In this document: positions 1-7,763 of the stretch, piece by piece
How the letters are laid out: the number at the start of each line of letters is the position of its first letter
How positions within the stretch are numbered: the stretch's first letter is position 1
NCBI GenBank assembly: GCA_026770575.1
Contig: MU657924.1
Span: 6,212 to 19,033, forward strand
Direction of reading: 5' to 3'
DNA length: 12,822 nucleotides
From: Pelagophyceae sp. CCMP2097
Lineage: Eukaryota; Sar; Pelagophyceae
The notes under the pieces: generated by a model
What the model was told of the DNA's origin: nothing
The model's database searches: none
What the model saw: the letters and a program-made list of their open reading frames with translations, nothing else
Translations under genes and position numbers: made by a program

Positions 1-95
1 CCCGGAGCCGCGCGTAGAGGTTGTCGTTCTTCTTCGTGCGTCTCCACCTCCAGGAGGATGTGCCCGTGCACCGGGTCCCTCGCGCGTCCCGACAT
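1..95 (-). CDS. Possible 5' end of a minus-strand gene (partial)
   Basis: On the minus strand an ATG at 95-93 opens a frame that runs off the left edge and begins MSGRARDPVHGHILLEVE. Composition and codon use resemble the other genes here. In a different frame the last stretch before the edge reads KKNDNLYARLR, which also looks protein-like, so either the first frame is not the real one or a splice or sequence error lies between them. The family is not recognised and only about 31 codons are visible. If real, it is transcribed divergently from the gene at 630. Confidence 0.3.
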   Translation of the reverse strand, partial: MSGRARDPVHGHILLEVETHEEERQPLRAAP

Positions 96-409
96 CGGCC
101 TCAGTGCGTGGCGGCCACGTCGCTCTCGCAATAACTTTAGGCGAACAGGAATTCCTAGCGGATTCAAAATTATTGAGGAATGATCATCCAGGCCGCTTTA
201 TACGACTCCCTGGTCTTCCGCGAGGGTGGCGGATGCGCTCTGACACGCGCGATATTTTTAGCGTGTTTAAATTAAAACACGTGCTTTTGGATGTTTTATG
301 AAATCCCCTCAGAACGTTGTTTTAAACATGTTTCTTGTATAAAGTTCATCACATTCGTGCTAGGTTGGTTGATCCGACTCGGCCAGGGATAGGTCCTCCT
401 GGACTGGAC

Positions 410-429
410 GGCAGCCCCCCCGGGCTGCC
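410..429. repeat. Perfect 8-bp hairpin
   Basis: GGCAGCCC at 410-417 and GGGCTGCC at 422-429 form a perfect 8-bp stem around a CCCC loop. It sits just before the A/T-only tract at 438-464. It resembles a bacterial terminator in outline, but the context is eukaryotic and no role is assigned. Confidence 0.5.
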
Positions 430-575
430 TGCCCTGTAATTTATTATCATTAATTATTATTATTGTTCCCTGGAGCCCGCCGCCATGTTTTTATCCACCT
501 TGCAGCCACATCTAGTGAAAAAAGAAATCCTTAGGCCGTTTTTAATCCTCTGTGTGTGTGACGCTTTTAAGCGCT

Positions 576-623
576 GGGGCGCGCGGCGCTCGGGGCCTCG
601 GGGCGCGCGGCGCTCGGGGTTTC
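576..623. repeat. 24-bp tandem duplication just upstream of a start codon
   Basis: Two adjacent 24-bp units (576-599 and 600-623) differ only in two of the last four bases (cctc versus tttc). The array ends 6 bases before the ATG at 630, so it lies in the presumed 5' leader. Translated in the downstream frame it would give a repeated Arg-Gly-Ala peptide. That is one reason to prefer the ATG at 630 over the in-frame ATG at 552. Confidence 0.8.
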
Positions 624-629
624 GCCGTG

Positions 630-1618
630 ATGGCGCAGCCGGGCGGCGCTTCTAAGTCTGTGACGCGGGCGGACGTTTCCAAGGGCCAGCGCGCGGCGGA
701 GCTTGCGGGGCTCCAGGAACGCGCCCAGGCGGAGACGATGCGGCTTCGGCGCGACCGCCGCGCCGACGTCGCCGTGCGCCTGGCCGCCGACGCTGAAAAG
801 CTCGCCCAGGTCGAGAAGCAGCTGGCCGACGCACAGCGTAGCCTCGCGCCGCTGGCCGCGAACGTCGAGCGCGGCACGGCCGAGCGCGCGACGCTCCAGG
901 CGGAGCAGCGAAACGCCGAGCGCCAGATCCGCGGCGCCGCCACAAACGCGCAGCGAAATGTCTTCGACCAGCGCCGCGCCCTCGCCCACTTGCAGTCCCA
1001 CCTCGCAGCAAACGCGCTCCGCGCCGCGCGCGGCGACGCCTACGGCGCCCCGCCGCGCCGCGCGCGCGGCACCTCCCTTGGCGACGCCGAAAACGCCGAG
1101 GCGCCGCACGGCCGCGGGTCCTTGGAGGCGCCGCGGCTGTCCTTCGACGTGCCGCGGTCCGAAAACGCCGGGCGGCAGCGGTTCGTGAGTTTCGACGTGA
1201 GTCCACTCGTTTGCACCGGGCCTCTCGTCGGCGCGGACGCCCTTGTCGCCCGCGCTTTGACTGCTCCGCGGCGCAGGCCGCGCCGTCGCCGGGCTCGCCG
1301 CACGCCGCGCCGCACTTTTCGCAGCGCCAGCAGACGCTGCGGTCGCCGCGGCCCGGGTCCGGCGGCGTCGGCCGCCACGCGCCTCTGTCGCCGAGGCCCA
1401 GGTCCGGTGGCTTGGGCCGCCACGCAGCGCCGCCGCGCGGCCCGGGCCGCGCCTTCCTCGCCGGGGACTCGCCGCGGCCGCACACGGCGGGCGACGCGGC
1501 GCCGCCGGCCGCCGCGAGGCCGCGGCGGGCTTCGGCGCGCGGCCCGACGGGGCTCGAGGGGCGGCCGGCGACAGGGGGGCGCACCCAGGTCCGCCAAGAC
1601 GGCGACCGCGGCCGATAG
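630..1618 (+). CDS. Unknown coiled-coil protein, two exons
   Basis: Predicted exons are 630-1196 and 1277-1618, separated by an 80-base intron (GTGAGT...GCGCAG, phase 0), giving 302 residues. The start at MAQPGG is preferred because upstream codons only translate the 24-bp leader repeat. Residues about 20-125 are rich in Ala, Glu, Arg and Gln with heptad-like hydrophobics (for example AEKLAQVEKQLADAQ), a likely coiled coil. The tail after the splice is Pro/Arg/Gly-rich, with repeated SPRP-type motifs flanking GRHA. Without the splice the exon-1 frame runs into an implausible Arg-rich tail, while the frame resumed at 1277 is well behaved. A second GTGAGT at 1185, also phase 0, is an alternative donor that would drop four residues. 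No family is recognised; the shape suggests a cytoskeletal or scaffold-type protein, but that is a guess. Confidence 0.55.
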
Positions 1619-1634
1619 GGCGCCACGGCGCCCT
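1617..1634. repeat. Palindrome overlapping a stop codon
   Basis: AGGGCGCC at 1617-1624 and GGCGCCCT at 1627-1634 are perfect inverted repeats separated by two bases. The palindrome starts within the TAG stop of the plus-strand gene and lies in the 78-base gap (1619-1696) before the stop codon of the convergent minus-strand gene. It could form a hairpin in either transcript; a role in 3'-end formation is only a guess. Confidence 0.55.
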
Positions 1635-1696
1635 CTGTAAGGATCCATCTCAGTTTGAATAGGCGCCTCTTCTTAGCGTTTGCCTTTGGCGGTCCG

Positions 1697-4603
1697 TCAG
1701 ACCCGCGTGAGGATGGCGTCGGAGCAGTCTCGGAGGGCGGCGTCGAGCTCCGCCGCGGCCTCTTGGACGAGGCGCAGGAGCGCGTCTTCTGCGAGCACCT
1801 CGATTATCTGAGCCTGATTCAGCCCCGTGTTGAAGAGCTCCGCCTCGGCCAAGTCGCGGTGCCGCCAGACCTGCGCTGCGAAAATGAGGCGCGGCCAAAG
1901 GGCGCATGAGGGACGCTGGGGTCCTGCAGTGTCTCGGTGGAGCGTGATGCGCTGCGCGAGTTGGCCGCCGACGTTGGCGTCCGTCTTCAAGCCTAGCGCC
2001 GGCGCTGGGGCGCGCCGGGCAAACGGGCGGGGCTCACCGGCGAAGGGCGGCGGCACGCCCGAGACACGGCGTTGCTCGGTACGGCCGTGATTGGATTCTT
2101 CGACGGCGGGCGCTTCGTCAAGGCTAAAGCTGACGTAGCCCTCGCAGGAGCGGCGGTTCGGCGTCAGCGTCGTCCGCCGCGCAGGCGCCTCGTCGCCGCC
2201 GGCCTGCTGCTGCGATTCGAAGATGCTCTGCTGCGCGGCGAAGAGGCCCTCGACGACGCCGAGGGGCAGCGAGACGGGTCGGCCGTCGTCTTCGGGTCGT
2301 TTCGGCGCGGCCTGGAGCGTTTCGCCGCGCCGCCACGCGTCGAGGCGGTGCGATATAGACCACTCATCGGCTTCGATCTCGCCAATCTTGTCCCAGAGCC
2401 TGAAACGCCGCGTCAAGGAGCGCCGCGTTGGTGCCCAAAGTTTCGGACAAAGGGCGCACATTTCGAGGAGCTCGCCGTTGCCGCGCGGGACCGGCGGCAC
2501 CGCCGTCGGCACGCGCGTCCGGGGGTCCGTCGCGAATATACCCGACGGCCGCGCCGCCGCGCCGGACCGCGGCGGTTGCGCCGGCGCGGGCGGCGGGACG
2601 CGGCGCGGCTCCTCGGCCCCGTCGCCGCCGAAGCGCGGCGCGTGCGCCCCGGGCGGCCGGGGGCCAGCGCCTGTACCCGGCGGCGCGCCCGCGGCGCCGT
2701 AGCCCGCGACGCCGTAGCCCGCGGCACCGTAGCCCGCGCCGCCGTAGCTCGCGCCTCCGGGCAGCGGGCCGCGGTGGATTTGGGGCGGGGCGGGCGGCGC
2801 GCCGGCGGCGGCGCGCCAGTCTGCGAGCGTGGCGGCCATTTGTTGGTGCTGCATTCTAAGGCTGGCGTCGAGTTGCTTTTGCGCCTGCGCCTGCCAGGCG
2901 TGGAAGCCGCCGGCGCTGGCCTCGTGCTGCGTGTGCCGCTGCTGCGCCTTTTCGTGGAGGTCCATCGTCGCGGCGGCAGACGAGACGAGGCCGCCGACGG
3001 CCCGCGCCATGGCGCCCACGTCGGCCATGGCCCCGAGGTGCGCGCGCTGCACGTCGCGCGCCGCCGCCGCGGATTCGGCCGCAGCCGCGGCGAGGCCCGC
3101 CGCCGCGCGCAGCGTCGGCTCCGCGGGCGGCCCGTGCGCGGCATTCGCCGACGCAAAGCCGCCGTAGGCGCGCGCGGCGTCGGCCCCAAAGGCGTCGAGG
3201 CGCGAAGCGTCGAAGAGGTCCGCCGCCGCCGCGTCCGCGCGGCCCGCATCGCGCGCGCGCCGCCCAGCGTCGCCGTGCTGCGCCAGGACGCGCCGCGCGA
3301 CGGCCTCGTCAAAGGGCGACGTCGCGCGCGTCGTCGTGCGCCCGCCGCGCGCCGACGGCCGCCCGCGCCGCGGCGACCCGACGCAGTCGGCGTCGCTCCG
3401 CAAACCGCCGCCGCCGTCGGCGAACGACGCGCGCCGCTGCGGCGACGCCGGCCCCGCGTCGTACGACGAACGCGGCGAGGTGAGCGATGACCGCACCGAA
3501 GGCCGTGCCGCCGGCGACGCTGGCCGCCGGCGTTCCACCGGAGACGCCGCGCGCGCGTCGTCCGCGTCGAAACGCGCGCTGCGGTGCGCGCGCGGGGGCG
3601 GCGGCGGCCCATCGTCCTCGACCTCGTCGACGGCGCGCGCGAAGAATGCCTCCGGCGCGGCGTACTCGCGCTCCTAAAGATGGTCGCCGTCCGCGCGCCC
3701 GCCCCGCGGAGCCAGCCGTCACGGAGCCTTTAGAGGGACGCCGCGGCCGACGCTCCGGAGCCGCGCGCGCGCCGCGTCGAGGGCGCCGCTGTCCTCGACG
3801 AACGCCGTGGCGAAGTCTTCGCTCGCGCCGTGCGGCGCGCGGTGGAAGTGCTCGCGCGCCTGGGCCTGCGCCTCGCGCCGCCGCCGCTCGACCGCCTAGA
3901 CGCGCATCCGTGGGGTCTCGAGGCGCGTCCGCGCGGTGCGCGCCCCGTCGCGGGCGCGGTGCGGGCGGCCCGTCGGCGCACCGCCGCGTGGGCCGCGTCT
4001 CGGTCGCATATTTTCTGGAGGGGCGTCACGTCCCAGCGCCGCCGGCTCCGCCCCGCATCGCCGCGCTGCAACGCCGGCGCCGGCGCCTCGTACGCCGGCC
4101 GGTCCTCGGCCTGCCGCGAAACGTTCTCCTAAAGATGGGAAGCATGCGGGCGCGCCGCCGACGGCCCGCGGCGGCGGCGCGGCTCTTCGAGGGGTGGTGC
4201 TGCGAGGGATGGCGCACCCGCAGCAGCGGCTTCTTCGCGGCGCGGATGGCCTAGCGAGGACGGTCGAAGGGCACGCACTCCGGGACCGCGTACGGCGCCC
4301 CCGGCGTCCGTCGCCTGCCGGCTCTGCCGCGATCGCCGCCGGCGGTCGACGGTTTGGGTCCGCGGCGCGGCGGCCGACGGCGCGCTGCTGGGCCTTGGCG
4401 ATGAAGAGGGACGTGTGCGTCGCGTGGGCCGCGCGCCGCACGGCGTGGTCCCTGGTCCGGGGCACCTTGCGCGGCGCCGCCGCCTGCGGCCCGGCGCCGG
4501 CCGCAGAGGCATCGTCGTCCGTTAAGGGCCCCGCGTCGGCGCGCTGCGGCGGCGGCGGCTCCGGCACGCCACCGAGCGAGAGGTTCCGAGGCCACTCCAC
4601 CAT
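1697..4603 (-). CDS. Large low-complexity protein of unknown function, five exons
   Basis: Read on the minus strand, the best model has exons 4603-4379, 4250-4218, 4128-3982, 3895-3752 and 3673-1697. All are joined in phase 0, giving 841 residues from MVEWPRN to DAILTRV. The introns of 89 and 86 bases start GTGCGC. The first and fourth would start GTCGGCCGC and are less certain. The small exons read AIRAAKKPLLR, ENVSRQAEDRPAYE... and AVERRRREAQAQAREHF. The last exon encodes an acidic/poly-Pro stretch, several Ser-Pro sites (SPFDE, SPRRGR), an Ala-rich helix, a His/Gln-rich probable coiled coil (QAQAQKQLDASLRMQHQQ), a GYGAA repeat and a helical C-terminus. If the fourth intron is not removed, the upstream exons end at a TGA (3721-3719). 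A separate downstream gene would then have no in-frame ATG for about 200 codons, which favours one gene. A GTGAGC...CTAG pair at 2037-1993 could be a 45-base in-frame intron. The family is not recognised. Confidence 0.55.
2691..2750. repeat. 15-bp coding tandem repeat (GYGAA-type)
   Basis: Four 15-bp units (2691, 2706, 2721, 2736), each containing CCGTAG on the plus strand, encode on the minus strand a repeated Gly-Tyr-Gly-Ala-Ala pentapeptide. Because the unit is a multiple of three, changes in copy number keep the frame. The peptide is flexible and likely disordered. Confidence 0.85.
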
Positions 4604-4868
4604 GCCGCCCGCCGCCTTCCGAGCCGCGTTCCTTCGTTGGGCTTTTCAAAATAAATCGCCAAAATGGTCGGCTTTAAAAAAGTCGACGCGTCCGTGCCGC
4701 CGGCAAGGCCGCCGGTGCCGCGGCGCTCCCCAGGGACCTCCAGGGGCCACCTCCACTGGTTCCGAGTGGCGCCTCGAGAGCGAATCGGGCCGAGAAAAGA
4801 GACTTTTTGGAAAAAGGGCGTCGCAATCCTGCGGGGCCCGCCCGGCCCGGCCCGCCCCTGCCGCCGGC

Positions 4869-4887
4869 GCCCGCGAGGCTCGCGGGC
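4869..4887. repeat. 9-bp inverted repeat
   Basis: GCCCGCGAG (4869-4877) and CTCGCGGGC (4879-4887) are perfect inverted repeats with one base between them, directly upstream of the TATTTAA element. It could be a dimeric protein-binding site or simply GC-rich chance. Confidence 0.5.
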
Positions 4888-4889
4888 CT

Positions 4890-4897
4890 TATTTAAT
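4890..4897 (+). promoter_or_regulatory. TATA-like element of the epsin gene
   Basis: TATTTAAT stands out in a very GC-rich setting 81 bases upstream of the epsin ATG. A start site about 30 bases downstream would leave a leader of roughly 50 bases. The call rests on position and composition only. Confidence 0.3.
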
Positions 4898-4977
4898 TTC
4901 GGCGACCTCGCGATTTTACTGGAGGACGCGTACATTTCCGGCCTCACTCGGGCAGCGCTCGGCGTCTCGGGTTCGGT

Positions 4978-7373
4978 ATGTCGTCCTTCAACCTGGACAA
5001 GATGAGGAATGCGGCGGAGGACGCGCTCGGCGCGGCCAAGGGCCGCATCGGCGACGAGACTGAGAAGAATGTCTACGAGGCCATTAACAACAAAAACTGG
5101 GGCGCGTCGGGCTCCGTCCTCTCCGATATCGCACGCGACACGTACTCGTAGTGCGGGACCGGCGCCAGGATCACCGCCGGGGGAGCGGGCCGCGCGCCCG
5201 TGCCAACGGCCACCGCGGCGGAAAAAAGGACATACGCCTGGATCGCAAGATGAGAGGGGCCTTGCGTGGGGTCGGTGCCTCCGGCGCTCCTTTGCTCTTG
5301 CGTGCTATCGCCGCGCCCCGAGCCGCGTCCCCACCGCAGCGACAAGTTTGCCAAGATCTTCAAGATCGTCTGGGAGGCGGGTGACTCGTCACCGAGGAAC
5401 TGGCGCAAGATCTTCAAGGCGCTCATGCTCGCAGAGTACCTCGTCAAGAACGGGTGCGTCGCCCCGTCGATACCGCTCCCGCGCGACCGGGCGGCCCGCG
5501 GCGAAAGGGGCCCCGCGGCGCGCCTTTTTTCCGCTCGCGGCAACGGACTCTTTTCCAAGACCGCCGCCCTTTAGCTGCGAGCGCTGCGTCGACGAGATCC
5601 GCGACCACTCGTTCCGCCTGCGCCAGCTGCAGGAATTTAACTACTACGAGGAGCGTGTCGACCGCGGCCAGGGCGTCCGCGAAAAGGCGAAGCAGATTAT
5701 CGAGTGCGTCGGGCCGCCGCCGAGCCGACTTTGTCGCGTTTGCCGGCGCCGGCGGCGGGCGTCCGCGGACTCGGCCGGCCGTCCCCGCTTCGCGCGCGCA
5801 TCCGCACGCGTGGGTCCGGCTAGTGCGGCGCGACGGCGCGGACTAGGCTGCTCGCGGACAACGAGCAGATCCGCGAGAAGCGCGAAGAATCAAAAAAGCT
5901 CCGCGACAAGTTCGTCGGCCACGGCAGCATCTCGCAGGCCAAGTTCGGCGGCCACGGCAGCACCGTGCGTGCCGCGCCCCGTGACGCTCCCGCTCGAGGC
6001 GGCGGCCCTACTCGGCGGGCGGGCGTCGCCGGCGGTCCTGCGGTTTCCGCGCACGCTGCGCCCTATAGGACTCGAGCGCGGGTGGCAGCGGCTACTCGGA
6101 CAGCGGCGGCGGCTATTCGGGCGGCGGCGGCGGCTACTCTGACAAGAGCGACGCGCCGGGTCGCTACTCCGAGCCGGAGCCGGAACACCAGCGCGAGACC
6201 ATGTCCGAGGCGGTGAACGACGGCCCGCTGCGCCTCAAGCCAAAGACAAAGTCGGTGCCGCGCATCAAGATGAAGAGCGACAAGAAGAAGGAGGGCGCGC
6301 CCGTGCCCCCCGTCGACGACGACGCGGGCCTCGCCGCCGCCGAGGAGCCCGACCTCTTTGACGCCTTTGCGGACGACGACGCGCCCGCGGGCGCATTCGA
6401 CCCGCGCGGCGCCAACGGCGGCGGTTTTGCCGACTTTGGCTCGGCGCCGCAGCCGTTCGCGGCGCAGTTCTCGGCGCCCGCCTTTGAGCCGCAGTACGCC
6501 GCCGCCGCGCCGCAGGCGTACGCGCAGCAGCCGCAGTTTGCCGACTTTGACGCCGCGCCCGCGCCCGCGCAGCCCGCGCAGCCCGCGCAGCAGCGGATGA
6601 TGGGTGGCTTTTCCGACTTTAGCTCGGCTCCCGCGTACGCGCAGCAGCCGACGTACTCACAGGCGCCGCCTGCGCAGCCCATGCAGCCCATGCAGCCCAT
6701 GCAGCCCATAGGGGGCATGCAGCCAATGGGGGGCATGATGCAGCAGGGATACGCGCCGCAGATGATGCAGCAGCAGCCGCCGCCGCAGCAGTCGTACGGC
6801 CAGTCCGGCCAGTCCGAGGACTTTGGCGACTTTGCGCAGTCAGCGCCGCCGCCACAGCGGCTGCCGCAGTACGACGCGCCGCCGGCGAAGAAAGCCGGCC
6901 TGGACAGCCTCGTCTCGCTCGACGGCCTCTCGCTCAACACGACGAGGTCGCCGCAGGCGGCGCCCGCGCAGCCGCGCCACGGCGGCAGCCACGGCCACCA
7001 CGCCGCCTCGCCGCAGTACGGCCGCGGGCACAGCCCGCAGGACTCGGCGGCGGCGCACGCCGCGTTCACGGGCCTCGACGGCTTCACGACGAGCCAGCAG
7101 TCCATGATCGCGACGCCGCAGGCGCAGCGCATGCCCGCGCAGCAGCAGGGCTACGCACCCCAGCAGGGCTACGCCGCGCAGGCGCCCATGCAGCAGTACG
7201 GCTCTCCGCAGGCCCAACAAGCCTACGGCGCGCCGCCGCCGCAGATGATGGGCGGCTACATGCAGCAACAAATGCCGCAGCAGCAGCAAATGCCGCCGCA
7301 GCAAATGTACGGCCAGCAGCCGCAGTACGGCCAGCAGCAGCAGCAGCAGTACGGCCAGCAGCAGCCGTGGTAG
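4978..7373 (+). CDS. Epsin/epsinR-like ENTH-domain clathrin adaptor
   Basis: Exons 4978-5150, 5340-5453, 5575-5703, 5847-5964 and 6069-7373 join into 612 residues with every splice phase matching. The introns (189, 121, 143 and 104 bases) all start GTGCG and end CAG or TAG. The ENTH domain spans about residues 20-150. The joins rebuild family-typical text: ETEKNVYEAINNKNWGASG, DTYSYDKFAKIF, NWRKIFKALMLAEYLVKNG, CVDEIRDHSFRLRQLQEF, VREKAKQIIELLADNEQIRE, then KKLRDKFVG as in epsinR/CLINT1. Known ENTH proteins bind phosphoinositides and recruit clathrin and AP adaptors at the plasma membrane, trans-Golgi or endosomes. The C-terminal two thirds is disordered and rich in Gln, Ala, Pro, Met and Gly. 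It has a DLFDAFADDD stretch, repeated Asp-Phe motifs (FADFGS, FADFD, FSDFSS, DFGDFA) and one type-I clathrin box, LVSLD at about 459-463. The single domain and basic linker lean towards epsinR rather than classical epsin; no ubiquitin-interacting motif was seen. Confidence 0.93.
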
Positions 7374-7763
7374 GCGCCGCCGCCGCCGCGGCCCCGCGGG
7401 CGGCCTTGACACCTTTTTCACGCGCCAGAGCCCGGCGCGGCCGGCCGCCAGCGCCACTGCGGCCGGCCGCCAGCGCCACTGCCGGAAGGCGCTCCCGACC
7501 CACACCCACGCGACCCCGCATGGGCCCGCACGAGTCGGCGCGGGCCCGCTCATCAAGCAATCGCTACCCCGGCCGGGGCCATAACAAAGGAGAGCTTGCC
7601 TTAATAAGCGAGGCCTCTCGGGGAAACCGCGCCCCGGTTCCGCGTGGCAGCCCACCCACCGGCGGCATCGCGGCGCCTTCCGTACGGGCCTTCAGACGGG
7701 CCTATCAGCCTTCGTCCTTTGGCGAGAGTTCCGCCAACTGGTGGCCTCGGTCGCGCGGCGCGG
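7374..7763. other. Intergenic region between two plus-strand genes
   Basis: These 390 bases lie between the epsin stop and the next start. They should contain the epsin 3' UTR and the promoter of the following gene. They hold the 22-bp duplication at 7437-7480, two GGGCCCGC words near 7520-7550, and one A/T-rich spot (TTAATAAG near 7600). Frames extending into this region on either strand look like shadows. No gene is supported. Confidence 0.5.
7437..7480. repeat. Perfect 22-bp tandem duplication
   Basis: Two identical adjacent 22-bp units (7437-7458 and 7459-7480), GC-only except for the ACT at each unit end and the A of CCAG, lie in the presumed 3' UTR of the epsin gene. Each unit contains the palindrome GGCCGGCC. 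Confidence 0.9.

Larger units (their letters stand above)
96..629. promoter_or_regulatory. AT-richer intergenic island, probable divergent promoter region
   Basis: This stretch holds no convincing gene. From about 120 to 545 the base composition drops sharply from the very high GC of the surroundings, with runs such as the A/T-only tract around 438-464 and a near-palindrome GTGTTTAAATTAAAACAC at 263-280. It lies between a possible minus-strand start (95) and the plus-strand start at 630, so it could carry both promoters. No specific element can be named with confidence. Confidence 0.45.
4604..4977. promoter_or_regulatory. Divergent promoter region
   Basis: These 374 bases separate two genes transcribed away from each other and hold no gene of their own. 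Local A/T-rich spots stand out: TATTTTGAAAAG on the minus strand about 45 bases before the ATG at 4603, and TATTTAAT on the plus strand about 85 bases before the ATG at 4978. These are candidate core-promoter elements only. Confidence 0.5.

Noticed and set aside
104..301. 65-residue plus-strand ORF in the AT-rich island
   Set aside because: Short, without family resemblance, and in DNA whose composition differs from all supported genes here; probably chance.
410..429. Hairpin as a bacterial-type terminator
   Set aside because: The genes are intron-containing and eukaryotic, and no transcript is known to end there.
652..1626. 324-residue minus-strand ORF opposite the coiled-coil gene
   Set aside because: Arg/Ala/Pro-only composition typical of the antisense of GC-rich codons; the plus strand gives a coherent helical protein.
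2072..3490. 472-residue plus-strand ORF
   Set aside because: An Arg-rich shadow of the minus-strand gene, whose frame shows structured motifs, Ser-Pro sites and a codon-sized repeat.
6164..7132. Cys/Gly-rich 322-residue minus-strand ORF
   Set aside because: It is the reverse of the Gln/Ala/Met-rich epsin tail; its Cys and Gly codons are the complement of repeated GCA, CAG and GCC codons.
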